Shown: positions 9,033 to 19,700, numbered from the stretch's first letter. The stretch is DNA of 64,000 bases from an uncultured Desulfomonile sp. (GCA_903952205.1 CAJBEZ010000036.1:1-64000); one strand, 5' to 3'. The notes: generated by a model not told the origin, from the sequence alone. A program made the numbers and translations.

Positions 9033-10976
9033 ATGAACTCAGATTCAGCCACAAGAAAACTAGTCGCTGTAATGCACGCTGATGTCAAAGGCTACAGTCG
9101 TTTGATGAATGAAAACGAAGTTGACACTGTTCGCACGCTGACATCTTATAAAGAATTGCTGGCCAACTCAGTGACAGCTCATCGCGGTCGGGTCGTCGAC
9201 ATGGCCGGAGATGGGTTTCTGGTTGAATTTAACAGTGTTGTCGACGCCTTGTTATGCGCAGTGGAATTTCAGAAAGAAACTGGAGTTCGTAACCAGATCT
9301 TGCCTGAAAACAGGAGGATGGAGTTTCGAATAGGACTAAATGTTGGGGAAGTTATACAGCAGGGACAACAAATATTCGGAGACGGGGTCAATATCGCCGC
9401 ACGCCTCGAAGCCATCGCTGAACCTGGTGGCATTTGTATTTCCGGCGAAGCCTACGACCAGTTAAAAAGAAAACTTGAACTGGAATTCCAGTTTCTCGGC
9501 GAAAAAAGCGTTAAAAATATAAGTGAACCGGTGCGGGCATATCGGGTAGTAGTCGATGGTCAGCCAAAAACGGTCACACAGAAAAAGACAAGGCCACACG
9601 GTTTTAAATCGACAAATTATTTCTGGTTGTTAATTGCGCTGCTGGTTGTGGTGATAGTAATCCTGGCTTTTCTTGCTTTCCAAAAGGGGTGGAAAAGAGG
9701 TCAGGGCAAGAACCGGGCAACCGGGGTCAATGTTGGGCAAACCATAAAAAAACCAGTGTTGCAGGAAGCGCTCCAACCCGTTCCATTCTCGCTGGCTGTA
9801 TTGCCAGGCGCTAAAAGCAATGATTCCCAGAATCAAAATATTGGTTATGGACTTGCATCTGTGGTCGCTGATCAGCTTGAAGCCATTCCCGAACTGAAGG
9901 TTGTCTCAAGCCAATCAACTTTTACAGCAACCGACGCAAAGCCGGACAGGATTTCGTGGGCAAGGAAACATTCAATTCAGTACATTTTAGAAACAGGCCT
10001 GATTTTTGACAAAGACAAAGTCACGGGCGTACTTAACATATTCGACGTATTCAAGAATTCGCTGATAGATTCTTCAACTTTCGATCTGGACACAGCCGAT
10101 TTGTGGAAACTCCCCAACCTTATCGTCTCCAAATCGATGCTATCTATGCGGGAACAAGGTCTGAAGTCAGAGACAAGACTTTTGCCCGGTCAGACCTTCA
10201 AGACTGTTGACGGAAAGAATTTCAGCCTTTTTCTTGAGGCGGCGGCCAACATGGATGCGCAGACCAGAACAGGAAACGAAACGGCTATACGGCTGCTATC
10301 AGATATTACTCAATCCGAACCGGGTTTTGCGCCTGCTCTAGCTGAGTTGGCGCAGGCGTATGTTTCAGAAGTGACACGCCAGTGGACCGACACACCTCGG
10401 AAATCTCTTGAACAGGCCTACGAACTTTCCAAAAAAGCGTTAAAATTAAATGGGAGTATTTCTACACCATACCGGGTGATCTCGTTCATCAACGTACAGA
10501 AACGTCAATACAGCGAAGCTGTTCAAAACGCGAAGAAGGCCCTCGAATTAAGTCCTGGTAGTTCAGAAGCGTTGGAGAGTCTTGGTCTGGCGCTCACATT
10601 CTCAGGTCAGAGTATAGAAGCCATACCGTATCTGGAGAAAGCTATTTTACTCAATCCGGAAACATCTGCGCGCTGTTTGGCTATTCTTGGTCACGCCCAG
10701 AGGGGTTCAGGAGATTATGATGGCAGTGTCAATTCCTTCAAAAGGGCGCTTGATCTGGAGCCCAACAGCCCATTCATCCTTTCTTTTCTGGCCGCTTCCT
10801 ACGTTCTTGCCGACCGGATGACCGAGGCGAGAACCACCACTCAGGAATTAATGAGAATAGCTCCGGGTTTCAATTTAGATAATCTTAAGAAACGCCTCCC
10901 ATTCAAGGATCCCGCTCAAGGGGCCAAAATTATTGATTCACTAAACAGGGCCGGTTTGGGTCGATCAGATCCTTGA
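9033..10976 (+). CDS. Class III adenylate/guanylate cyclase with TPR repeats
   Basis: The N-terminal catalytic domain begins 'LVAVMHADVKGYSRLM' and contains 'DMAGDGFLVEF', supplying the two metal-binding Asp residues of class III cyclases. A membrane helix follows (about residues 193-215), then a TolB-like segment ('FSLAVLPG') and several TPR repeats in the C-terminal half. The product would be a membrane-bound nucleotide cyclase with an external scaffold. ATG 9033 is preferred over GTG 9009 because a GGAAAG sits five bases upstream and the family starts just before the catalytic strand. It is divergent from the PBP operon. Whether it makes cAMP or cGMP cannot be told from the motifs. Confidence 0.85.
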   Translation: MNSDSATRKLVAVMHADVKGYSRLMNENEVDTVRTLTSYKELLANSVTAHRGRVVDMAGDGFLVEFNSVVDALLCAVEFQKETGVRNQILPENRRMEFRIGLNVGEVIQQGQQIFGDGVNIAARLEAIAEPGGICISGEAYDQLKRKLELEFQFLGEKSVKNISEPVRAYRVVVDGQPKTVTQKKTRPHGFKSTNYFWLLIALLVVVIVILAFLAFQKGWKRGQGKNRATGVNVGQTIKKPVLQEALQPVPFSLAVLPGAKSNDSQNQNIGYGLASVVADQLEAIPELKVVSSQSTFTATDAKPDRISWARKHSIQYILETGLIFDKDKVTGVLNIFDVFKNSLIDSSTFDLDTADLWKLPNLIVSKSMLSMREQGLKSETRLLPGQTFKTVDGKNFSLFLEAAANMDAQTRTGNETAIRLLSDITQSEPGFAPALAELAQAYVSEVTRQWTDTPRKSLEQAYELSKKALKLNGSISTPYRVISFINVQKRQYSEAVQNAKKALELSPGSSEALESLGLALTFSGQSIEAIPYLEKAILLNPETSARCLAILGHAQRGSGDYDGSVNSFKRALDLEPNSPFILSFLAASYVLADRMTEARTTTQELMRIAPGFNLDNLKKRLPFKDPAQGAKIIDSLNRAGLGRSDP

Positions 10977-11029
10977 CGCGGAAATATTCATGAATTAAGC
11001 TCCGTGCATTGATTTTCGGAGGAATTGTA

Positions 11030-11512
11030 TTGCGAATCGGATATGGATTCGACGCTCACAGGCTGGTTCCACATCGAAAGCTTGTGTTGGGAGGGGCCCA
11101 GATTGACTACCCACTGGGGCTCGAAGGACATTCCGACGCGGATGTTCTGATTCACGCCATAATCGACGCCTTGTTGGGCGCTGCGGGCATGGGCGACATC
11201 GGCATGCTTTTCCCCGATACGGATCCGTCTTATGAAGGGGTGTCAAGCCTTCGACTTTTGTCTGAAACGGTTTCCAGGATAACTCCCCTCGGTTTTGAAA
11301 TTTCAAATGTTGACGTGACATTGTTTGCTGAAAGACCAAAAATAGGACCTTATCGTGAGCAGATTGCCCAAAATGTGGCTGACGCTATCGGCGTTCATAG
11401 AAGTCGCGTTAACATAAAAGCCACCACCACGGAAGAACTTGGATTTGTCGGCAGACGGGAAGGTATGGCGGCGGCGGCGGTAGCATTGCTCAATGAAACC
11501 AAGAACGCATGA
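11030..11512 (+). CDS. ispF: 2-C-methyl-D-erythritol 2,4-cyclodiphosphate synthase
   Basis: IspF converts CDP-methylerythritol 2-phosphate to the cyclic diphosphate in the MEP isoprenoid pathway. The protein starts 'RIGYGFDAHRL' with the zinc ligands Asp and His in FDAH. It has 'GHSDADVLIHAIIDALLGAAG' with the third His, and ends with the conserved 'ATTTEELGFVGRREG'. The likely start is TTG 11030, with GGAGG eight bases upstream. A frame start at 11009 would add seven residues outside the family. Its length of 160 residues is normal. cysS follows 24 bp later; ispF and cysS are adjacent in many bacteria. Confidence 0.95.
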   Translation: MRIGYGFDAHRLVPHRKLVLGGAQIDYPLGLEGHSDADVLIHAIIDALLGAAGMGDIGMLFPDTDPSYEGVSSLRLLSETVSRITPLGFEISNVDVTLFAERPKIGPYREQIAQNVADAIGVHRSRVNIKATTTEELGFVGRREGMAAAAVALLNETKNA

Positions 11513-11536
11513 AGTAACATTTTCAGGGAGCGCTGA

Positions 11537-12991
11537 ATGGGTCTCAAAATCTACAATACCTTAACCAGAAAGAAGGAACCGTTTGTTCCTGTGAATCCTG
11601 GTAAGATCGGAATGTATGTCTGCGGAGTCACCGTTTACGATATGTGCCACATCGGGCACGCTCGTTCCGTAGTACTGTTTGATGTCATATACAGGTACCT
11701 TGTCAAAACCGGTCTTGATGTCAACTACATCAGAAATTTTACCGACATCGACGACAAGATCATAAACCGGGCCAATTCGTTGGGAGAAGACTGGAAACAA
11801 TTAGCGGAGAGATATGTAAAAGAATTTCACGTTGATATGGACGCACTTGGCGTAAAAAGGCCCAACATCGAACCGAAAGCCACTGACCATATCCAGGACA
11901 TAATATCGCTAATAGCGGCCTTGATCGATACCGGGCACGCTTACGAGGCGAACGGAGACGTGATGTTCTCTGTTACAAGTTTTTCAACATACGGAAAACT
12001 TTCCGGTAAAAAGACCGAAGATCTGGTGTCCGGAGCGCGCGTTGAAGTCGACGAAAAAAAGAAGGACCCTTTAGACTTTGCGCTTTGGAAAGCGGCCAAG
12101 ATCGGCGAGCCTTTCTGGAACAGTCCGTGGGGTCCAGGGAGACCAGGCTGGCATATAGAATGCTCAGCAATGAGCATGAGATACCTTGGTCCCACTTTTG
12201 ACATTCATGGAGGTGGAGCCGACCTGACTTTTCCTCATCACGAAAACGAGATCGCCCAATCCGAGGCCGCTACCGGGGAGCCTTTTGCGAAATACTGGAT
12301 ACATAACGGCTTCGTAAACATACGCTCGGAGAAGATGTCAAAGTCTTTAGGTAACGTGCTCAATATCAGGGATATACTCAAAGAAACCCATCCAGAAACC
12401 CTGCGTTTATTTCTCCTGTCAAGTCATTACAGAAGCCCGCTTGATTTCAGCGACACCTCGATAAAAGAGGCTTCTGTTGGATTGGAACGACTCTACGCAG
12501 CTCTTTCCTCGCTTGAGGAACTAGAGCGGTCAGATGGCGAGATTTCGTCTCTTCCAGAAGAATTGTCAAACCTGGAAAAGAGGTTCCGGGAAGCGATGGA
12601 CGATGATTTCAATACCCCTAAGGGCCTGGCTATAATGTTTGAAGCCTCCAGAGCGATCAACAGGATCCATACCGAATCTGGAGGAAATAAGGAAAAGATA
12701 CCTTCTCCGGACCTACTCGAAAAAGCTAGGAAAGAATTGCTGGGTTGGGCTCAGGATGTGTTTGGAATTCTTAACGAAACCTCTCAAGATTTTCTGGAAA
12801 GGGCTCGAAAGTCAGGGGCCATTGAGTTGGGAATTTCCGAAGATGAAATCCGAGAACTTCTTGATCAGCGAACTGAAGCCAGGAAGGCTAGAAATTTCAA
12901 ACTGGCTGATGAAATCAGGGACAAATTGTTGAGCTGGGGAATTCTAATTGAGGATGGCCCGAAAGGCTCCATCTGGCGGGTGAAAGAGTAA
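11537..12991 (+). CDS. cysS: Cysteinyl-tRNA synthetase
   Basis: The 484-residue cytoplasmic enzyme charges tRNA-Cys. The class I signatures are both present: HIGH as 'CHIGHARS' (about residue 37) and KMSKS as 'EKMSKSLGN' (about 266). The zinc-site residues appear in 'MYVCGVTVYD', 'WHIECSAMS' and 'FPHHENE'. It begins with ATG after 'cagggagcgctga'. It sits between ispF and an ABC ATPase on the same strand. Confidence 0.97.
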   Translation: MGLKIYNTLTRKKEPFVPVNPGKIGMYVCGVTVYDMCHIGHARSVVLFDVIYRYLVKTGLDVNYIRNFTDIDDKIINRANSLGEDWKQLAERYVKEFHVDMDALGVKRPNIEPKATDHIQDIISLIAALIDTGHAYEANGDVMFSVTSFSTYGKLSGKKTEDLVSGARVEVDEKKKDPLDFALWKAAKIGEPFWNSPWGPGRPGWHIECSAMSMRYLGPTFDIHGGGADLTFPHHENEIAQSEAATGEPFAKYWIHNGFVNIRSEKMSKSLGNVLNIRDILKETHPETLRLFLLSSHYRSPLDFSDTSIKEASVGLERLYAALSSLEELERSDGEISSLPEELSNLEKRFREAMDDDFNTPKGLAIMFEASRAINRIHTESGGNKEKIPSPDLLEKARKELLGWAQDVFGILNETSQDFLERARKSGAIELGISEDEIRELLDQRTEARKARNFKLADEIRDKLLSWGILIEDGPKGSIWRVKE

Positions 12992-13020
12992 TTTTCCTGG
13001 AGCGTCCTTAGTCGGGGCCT

Positions 13021-13905
13021 TTGGATAGGAACAAAGACGGATTATTGGAAATTCGAGTTGAAAACCTGAATTACCATTATAACAACGGGACACCTTTTGC
13101 TCGCCACGTATTGCGTAACATCAGCTTTACCGTTCCTTCCGGAAAGGTCTTGGGAATACTTGGGCCGATAGGTTCCGGAAAAACTACTCTGGTCAGAAAC
13201 CTTAACGGTTTAGCCAGCCCTACATCCGGCAGGATTTTCATCGACAATGTCAACATAACCCAAATTGGGCATGGATTGAGAAAAAAGGTCGCCCTAGTGT
13301 TTCAACAACCAGAGAAACAACTCTTTGAGGAGACGGTATTCGCCGACATCTCTTTCCCTCTCGTAAGCGGCGTCGACTTCGAAGAAGAAGATGTCAACCT
13401 TCGAGTCAGGCAGGCTTGCGCCATAGTTGGTCTCGACATTGACGTTATTGGAGATCAGAATCCTTTTGATCTTTCCTCAGGGGAAAAAAGGCGAGTTGCT
13501 ATCGCCGGCGCGCTCATCAATAGACCGGACATTTTGATTCTTGATGAACCGGCCGCAAACCTGGATCCGCCTTCCTTAAAGGCTTTGAACAGGATGGTAG
13601 ACGAGTTCAGGAAGAGTGGCGCCAGAACCGTAATAATAGTCTCACATGATATGGACTGTATACTGCCTTCGCTGGATTTGCTGGCAGTGATGAAGGCAGG
13701 CGAGATGGTTGCCTTCGGTTCTGTGAGCGAAGTTTGCGCCCAGCTTAAGGATAATAATGAGTTAAGACCGATTCTGCCTACCATCGGCCTACTGGCGGAA
13801 GAACTAAGAGCCAGAAATATTCCGATACCCACTAACAATTTTGATTTACAATTGATCAAGAAAGCGATTATGGACATGTTAAGCGCAGAAAGGTCATTGA
13901 AGTGA
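13021..13905 (+). CDS. ECF/CbiO-type ABC transporter ATPase
   Basis: This 294-residue ATPase has Walker A 'GPIGSGKTT', a Q-loop 'FQQPEKQLFEETV', the signature 'LSSGEKRRVAIAG', Walker B 'ILILDEPAANLDP' and an H-loop 'SHD'. The 'QQPEKQLFEETV' form is typical of energy-coupling-factor ATPases (EcfA/CbiO) for vitamins or cobalt/nickel. No EcfT transmembrane or EcfS substrate protein is encoded nearby, so the partner must be elsewhere or the role has changed. The start is taken as TTG 13021. It overlaps the next gene by four bases. Confidence 0.8.
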   Translation: MDRNKDGLLEIRVENLNYHYNNGTPFARHVLRNISFTVPSGKVLGILGPIGSGKTTLVRNLNGLASPTSGRIFIDNVNITQIGHGLRKKVALVFQQPEKQLFEETVFADISFPLVSGVDFEEEDVNLRVRQACAIVGLDIDVIGDQNPFDLSSGEKRRVAIAGALINRPDILILDEPAANLDPPSLKALNRMVDEFRKSGARTVIIVSHDMDCILPSLDLLAVMKAGEMVAFGSVSEVCAQLKDNNELRPILPTIGLLAEELRARNIPIPTNNFDLQLIKKAIMDMLSAERSLK

Positions 13906-14549
13906 AAAAAACCTGTTTTCTCCTCCTATTCTTAATCGGATCGTCCGCCTGGATATCCAGCCCGGTTTTGGGAGAAAATCCGGAAGTTCACGAGGTGGTG
14001 ACAAAGATTAAAGAAGTATACAGCGTTAATTGCTGCTTTAGCGCTTCCTTTGATCAACTGACGGTGAACGTGGCCATGGACATGAGAGACAGGTTCCAGG
14101 GTCAGATGTACGTTAGGAAACCCCTGGAAATAGCTCTTGACGTAATGAGCCCGGAGAGACAGAAAGTTGTAATGAAAGGAAGGAGTTACCTTGTTTATTT
14201 CTTTGACGATGGTTCACAGGTAAATGGTGAAGTCCCTCCTGAAATAAACATCGAAAACTTTTTTGGTTTCTTCGCAAATATAGGCGCATTGGACAAGAAT
14301 TTTACCATCGAGATTTCTCCAAGACAAACTGAACCCGAGGATAAAATGATTTTCCTCGAATTGATGAATACGTCCAATTCGCAAACCGGTTTCAAAATAG
14401 TCCTTGGCGTGGATAGCCGGCAATTTACCATCAAGAGGGCAATAATCTATGACGCCCTTGGTAATTACAACCGGTTTGATCTCTTCAACATAACCTTCTT
14501 GAAATCAATTCCTGACTCCCGTTTTGACCTAAAGTCAGCCCAAAACTAA
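13902..14549 (+). CDS. LolA-like outer-membrane lipoprotein carrier
   Basis: The 215-residue exported protein has a signal peptide (cleavage near 'VLGEN', residue 24) and a LolA-fold pattern: 'CFSASFDQL', 'RFQGQMYVRKPLEIALDV', 'GRSYLVYFFDDGSQV', and a late 'GNYNRFDLFNITF' matching the 'G..t...f.n...n' of the family. LolA carries lipoproteins across the periplasm. GTG 13902 overlaps the stop of the ABC ATPase, implying coupling. The family call is by fold pattern and could also cover related LolA/LppX-like proteins. Confidence 0.7.
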   Translation: MKKTCFLLLFLIGSSAWISSPVLGENPEVHEVVTKIKEVYSVNCCFSASFDQLTVNVAMDMRDRFQGQMYVRKPLEIALDVMSPERQKVVMKGRSYLVYFFDDGSQVNGEVPPEINIENFFGFFANIGALDKNFTIEISPRQTEPEDKMIFLELMNTSNSQTGFKIVLGVDSRQFTIKRAIIYDALGNYNRFDLFNITFLKSIPDSRFDLKSAQN

Positions 14550-14585
14550 ACGAGTCGTTCGCAGATAAGAGGTCCCCTTTAGCCA

Positions 14586-16013
14586 GTGAAAAACCACGGA
14601 TATTTCAGTCTTATCAGCCTCGGTTGTCCAAAGAATCGGGTTGACAGCGAAAAAATCCTTGCCGCACTCATGGCTGAAGGATTTGAGCACACTCAGGAAC
14701 AGGAACTGGCTCAGATCATTGTGATCAATACTTGCGCGTTTATCCAGCCGGCGGTTGAGGAGTCTATAGCGACAATCCTGGACAGTTCAGCGGTAAACCC
14801 CGATGCCTATCTGATAGTCGCAGGTTGCATGCCGTTACGCTATGGGGAGTCGTTAAAGGATTTGTTACCTGAAGTTGATCTCTTTCTGAGGCCTTATCAG
14901 TTAGGTATGATTTCGGATATTATCGGCAAGCCCGCTCTTCGGCGTCCAGCAACCCCTTCATCCTCATATTCGAAACCTGGAATCTATTTACCCGACTCTA
15001 CCAATCCCGCCAATCTCCTTAAGACCTCAGAGATACGTGCCGACTCCGGTTTTATCGTCTGCCCGGGGGGGGATAACAGAGTCCTATCGACCCCGGGTTA
15101 CGCGTATTTAAGAATTTCCGATGGATGCAACCATGGCTGTAAATTTTGCGCCATACCTTTAATAAGAGGTAGGTTAAAGAGCGAAACCATGGACGATCTG
15201 GTCCGTGAAGCGTCCGGACTTGTAGATTTTGGAGTGAAGGAAATTGTTTTAATTGCGCAAGACCTTACATCTTATGGCCGAGATCTCGGCATGAAGAATG
15301 GTCTCATTCAATTATTGGAAAAGCTGGAATTGATAAGCGGGATCGAATGGGTACGGCTGATGTACCTTTATCCCAGCGGAATAACACCGGAACTGATACA
15401 CATGATCAGGGATTCCGACAAGATACTGCCTTACGTGGATGTGCCCATACAACATATTTCGGAAAATGTTCTCAGATCGATGGGTCGCCCATGGAGAGAC
15501 CTGGAAATTCGTAAGATGATCGAATCGTTCAGGTCTCAAATTCCTGAAATCGCAATTCGAACCACACTGATGGTTGGGTTCCCGACTGAAACAGAAGATG
15601 ATTTCACCATGCTAACGGACTTTGTGAGACAGTCTGAACTCGATCATGTGGGTGTTTTTTCATATTTTCAGGAAGAAGGTTCTCCCGCTGAGAAACTCGG
15701 TGACCCAATACCAACGAAAATCAAGAATGCTCGAGCACGGAAACTCCGGTCCATGCACGCAACCTTCATAAAGAAAAAGATGAAAAAAAGAGTGGGTTCC
15801 ATAGAAACCGCAATAGTGGAGGGATTTTCTGAACAAACAGAGTTGCTTTTACAAGGGAGGATCTGGGATCAGGCCCCTGACATTGACGGCAAACTTTATA
15901 TCACGGATGGTGAGGCTTCTGTCGGAGAAATCGTCAAAGTGTTGATCACCGAAACCAATGGCGTTGACATCTTCGGGGAGATTAAAAGATCGGAAAACCA
16001 ATCTGTAGGCTGA
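14586..16013 (+). CDS. rimO: Ribosomal protein S12 methylthiotransferase
   Basis: RimO is a radical-SAM enzyme that methylthiolates Asp of ribosomal protein S12. The N-terminal domain has the three cluster Cys in 'SLGCPKNRVDSE', 'INTCAF' and 'VAGCMPL'. The radical SAM motif is 'CNHGCKFC' (about residue 186). A TRAM domain ends the protein. 'GCPKNRVDSE' is the RimO form, not MiaB. It is 475 residues long, somewhat more than usual because of an insert before the radical SAM domain (about 120-165). The start is GTG 14586. Confidence 0.93.
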   Translation: MKNHGYFSLISLGCPKNRVDSEKILAALMAEGFEHTQEQELAQIIVINTCAFIQPAVEESIATILDSSAVNPDAYLIVAGCMPLRYGESLKDLLPEVDLFLRPYQLGMISDIIGKPALRRPATPSSSYSKPGIYLPDSTNPANLLKTSEIRADSGFIVCPGGDNRVLSTPGYAYLRISDGCNHGCKFCAIPLIRGRLKSETMDDLVREASGLVDFGVKEIVLIAQDLTSYGRDLGMKNGLIQLLEKLELISGIEWVRLMYLYPSGITPELIHMIRDSDKILPYVDVPIQHISENVLRSMGRPWRDLEIRKMIESFRSQIPEIAIRTTLMVGFPTETEDDFTMLTDFVRQSELDHVGVFSYFQEEGSPAEKLGDPIPTKIKNARARKLRSMHATFIKKKMKKRVGSIETAIVEGFSEQTELLLQGRIWDQAPDIDGKLYITDGEASVGEIVKVLITETNGVDIFGEIKRSENQSVG

Positions 16014-16036
16014 TCATTCGAGAAAACACGATCCAC

Positions 16037-16092
16037 CGTGAAAGAGTGTCGTTTCACGCTATCTTGGTATACAAGAGGCGTTGTGGAACGCC
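16037..16092. terminator. Two hairpins between converging genes
   Basis: Stem cgtgaaa/tttcacg spans 16037-16058 and stem ggcgtt/aacgcc spans 16077-16092. They lie between the end of rimO (+) and the end of the small secreted-protein gene (-). Neither has a strong T run, so they may be weak bidirectional terminators or RNA-stabilising stems. Confidence 0.4.
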
Positions 16093-16125
16093 CCTTGATT
16101 GATCTATGTCATTAAATCCAACTGA

Positions 16126-16404
16126 TTAATAGAGGTTCTTCATGCGGGTCTTGGGCGGAGCTTTTTTAGTTGGTTTAGCAGATTGTTGAGCATCCTGAGT
16201 TTGATGTTGCTGATTCGCCGCATAGTAGTCAGCTTGCGGATACCCGGTGGAATTATAATAAGGCGAATAGGAATCTGTGGAATAGGAACCCGTTGATCCC
16301 CCTGACCAGGAGGGGAAACAACCCGCTCAACTGGCCACGGCGCTGCCGGTGAGCGCCAGTGTCGAAATCATCATGGCCAAAACAACTATAATTCTTTTTC
16401 CCAA
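16126..16404 (-). CDS. Small secreted protein with in-frame TGA (possible selenoprotein or nonsense mutant)
   Basis: AGGAGG (16415-16410) lies five bases before TTG 16404. The frame gives a clear signal peptide (MGKRIIVVLAMMISTLALTG, then SAVAS), a TGA at codon 26 (16329-16327), then AGCFPSW, a Ser/Tyr/Gln-rich stretch and a basic end 'PPKTRMKNLY' before TAA, 92 codons in all. After the TGA the RNA can fold: GUUG/CAAC at the base, a U bulge, a UCCCCU/GGGGGA stem, and an 8-base loop containing GGU about 23 bases from the TGA, similar in layout to bacterial SECIS elements. Read with selenocysteine, the residues would be U-A-G-C. A mutated lipobox (L-A-G-C) is the main rival reading. The function is unknown. 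Confidence 0.55.
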
Positions 16405-16451
16405 ACCTTCCTCCTTGATTGAACCCCAGAATGAACGAGAGTTAGATCTTG

Positions 16452-16471
16452 TTAAAATCGTGTGATTTTAA
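16452..16471. promoter_or_regulatory. AT-rich inverted repeat in divergent spacer
   Basis: A perfect 8-bp inverted repeat (ttaaaatc, loop gtgt, gattttaa) is followed on the plus strand by nine T. It lies upstream of both the small secreted-protein gene and the activase gene. It could be an operator, a 5' leader stem, or a terminator of plus-strand read-through. Confidence 0.35.
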
Positions 16472-16709
16472 ACTTTTTTTTTGCTTTCGTATACATAAAT
16501 TATTGAATGAACGCCGGCGTTAACATCTACAGAAATTTGCCAAACGCCTGGATAGTCATTACCGTTGACTTAATTCAATTGATGGGATTTACCTGACGCG
16601 ACTTGACGGTCTGAATTGGAATGAATTAAAGTTATAAATTGCTTTAGGCTGTTTTGCGCCCCACATAAACAGGAAAATATTAATAATTTTGTGACATGGA
16701 GATGAACCG

Positions 16710-19700
16710 ATGGAAGCGCTTGGTATGTGTCTGGGGGCTTCAACCCTGAGTATTTGTCGAGTTAAACGTGACGAAAAAGGTATTTCAGTAATAGACGCCT
16801 CGACTATAACTCATGAGGGGAACCCCAGAAAAACCCTGCTGGATGCCCTCGAGAAAATACCTGACATAAGGAACCTTCCCCTTGCGGTGACCGGACGGAA
16901 ATTCATTAACTTTATAAGATTAACTACGATTTCGGAACCTGAAGCGGTCGAAATGGCCGCCCCTTTCTCTTTGCCTGACAATAGCAAATACAGGGTCGTA
17001 GTAAGCGCCGGCGGGGAAACTTTCATGGTTTATCATCTGGACGAAGACAACAAGATCCAGGCGATTCAAACTGGGAACAAGTGCGCTTCAGGAACAGGGG
17101 AGTTTTTCCTTCAGCAAATAGGAAGGATGAATCTGGAGCTTCAGGATGTTGAAAAATTAGGGGTCGCCGAGCACCCGCACAAAGTCTCCGGCCGCTGTTC
17201 GGTTTTTTGCAAGAGTGATTGCACGCACGCTTTGAACAAGGGAATTCCCAAAGATCAGGTAGTAGCGGGCCTTGCGATGATGATGGCCAGCAAGATTGTT
17301 GAGCTACTCAAGAAACTGCCTAAAAAATCTGTAGCGCTTATTGGTGGTTCATCTCTCAACAAGACAATGATTCACTATCTTAAACAGGAAATAGAGGATT
17401 TATTAATTCCCGAACAGGCGCCGTATTTTGAGGCCATGGGCGCTGCTATATGGGCACTGGACAACACAACAGTAAATTATTCGGGAGCAGATGAAGTCTA
17501 TGAAGAAAAAGGCTCAGCATTCTCTTATCTCCAACCTCTGGAAAATTTCCGCCACATGGTCAGCTTCAAGGACCGCCCCAGGGGCGTACCCGTAAACGGT
17601 GATACAGTCATTCTGGGACTCGATGTTGGTTCGACTACGACCAAAGGCGTGATAATGAGGAAGAGCGACAAGGCTATACTAGCGGCTGATTACCTCAGGA
17701 CAGACGGCGACCCTGTTGGAGCTTCCCGGAATGTATATCGAAGCCTACTGGAACAAAACAACTGTGAACTAAACATAGTTGGTCTGGGTGTTACGGGTTC
17801 AGGAAGACAGATCGCGGGCCTACACGCAATGACGGATGGCGTGATCAACGAAATTATCGCTCATGCGGCGGCAGCCGTCCATTTTGATAGAGAGGTCGAC
17901 ACAATTTTTGAAATTGGGGGGCAGGACGCGAAGTACACTTACATCACGAACGGTGTTCCAAGCGATTATGCCATGAATGAGGCTTGCAGCGCTGGGACAG
18001 GATCATTTCTTGAAGAGTCGGCAAAAGAAAGTCTTGGTCTCAAGGTTACCGAAATCGGCCCGGTGGCTTATTCTGGATCTAAACCACCAAATTTTAACGA
18101 CCAATGCGCAGCATTTATCGGCTCTGATATAAAAAACGCCGCACAGGAGGGAATCCCTGTAAATGATATCGTCGCGGGGCTCGTTTATTCAATTTGCATG
18201 AATTACTCGAACAGAGTCAAAGGGAACAGGCCGGTCGGGAAAAAAGTCTTCATGCAGGGAGGCGTGTGCTACAACGAGGCTATTCCAGCGGCTATGGCCG
18301 CTTTGACCGGCAAGGAAATAGTTGTTCCACCGGAACCGGGACTGATGGGAGCATTTGGCGTGGCGCTGGAAGTTGATCGAAGATTGAATCTTGGACTTAT
18401 GCATGAGGCCAGGTTTGATCTCAAACAGCTGGCAAATCGCGAAGTTATTTACAAGAAGCCTTTTATTTGCGGAGGGGGAAAAGAGAAATGCGACCGTCGC
18501 TGCGAAATAGCCCGCATAGAACTCGAGGGGAAAACATATCCATTCGGTGGAGCATGCAACAGGTATGTCAACCTGATCAAGAACTTACAGTTTGAGACCG
18601 AGAATCTGGACATGGTGGACTATCGTCAGAAGTTGGTGTTTGAGTCCCTGGAGGAGGAAAAACCATCTGATGGCAGGCCCGTCATCGGAATGAACAGGTC
18701 GTTTCTTATAAACACTTATTTTCCGCTTTTTAAAAGTTTTTTTACGGAACTTGGATACCGGGTCGCTCTTCCTGACAAATTGGACCCTGAAGGCAGTGAT
18801 CAGCAGGGAGCCGCCTTCTGCTTCCCGGTAGAACTTTCTCACAGTTTCTTTTCCAATCTCATTAAAAAAGACCCGGACGTTTTTTTTCTTCCGCATGTTC
18901 GAGGTATTCCGACCGATGAAGAAAATCCAAACACATGTACATGTGTATTTGTTCAGGGGGAGGGCTTCTACCTGTCGAGCGCATTTGACCAGGCGCTGAC
19001 TAAAAAGGTCCTCCGCCCTTTCCTGGACATGAGTGGAGGCTTGCAGTCCTGCAAGGAAGGCTTCGTCGGTATGGCGCTCGAACTTGGCAAGAGTAAATCT
19101 GAAGGAGTCAGGGCTTTCGAGGCCGCTGTCAAGGCTCAAAACGAATTCAAGACCCGACTTAGAGCCAAGGGAGAGGAGATCCTCAGAAAAATTGAAGCGT
19201 CTCCAGAAACGACCGCCATTGTTCTTTTTGGAAGACCTTACAATTCATTTGCGGCGGAAGCAAACAAGGGTATCCCCGTTAAACTGGCCTCAAGAGGATA
19301 TCGTATACTGCCATTTGACATGCTTCCCTATGAAGATCAATCCATGGACGACGAAAACACCATGTATTGGTCAATGGGCCGAATGATTCTCAAAGCCGGC
19401 CGTTTTGTCAAAAAGCATCCACAGCTTTTTGGGGTTTTCATAAGCAACTTCTCGTGTGGACCCGACTCATTCGTTGTTGGTTATTTCAGAGACGAAATGG
19501 GAAGAAAGCCCTCTTTGACCCTGGAGCTTGACAGCCATACGGCGGATGCCGGTCTTGAGACAAGAATTGAGGCGTTTCTCGACATCGTCCACTATTACAG
19601 AGAACTTGAGGCGCAAAGAAAATTTGCGCCCCCACGCAGGAAATTTGAGGCGGCCCATACAGGAATGGTCGACGGAAAACCTTGCGTAATAACTCCTGAT

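Noticed and set aside
18585-19139. 184-residue minus-strand frame inside the activase gene
   Set aside because: It is antisense to clear coding sequence and has no recognisable motif.
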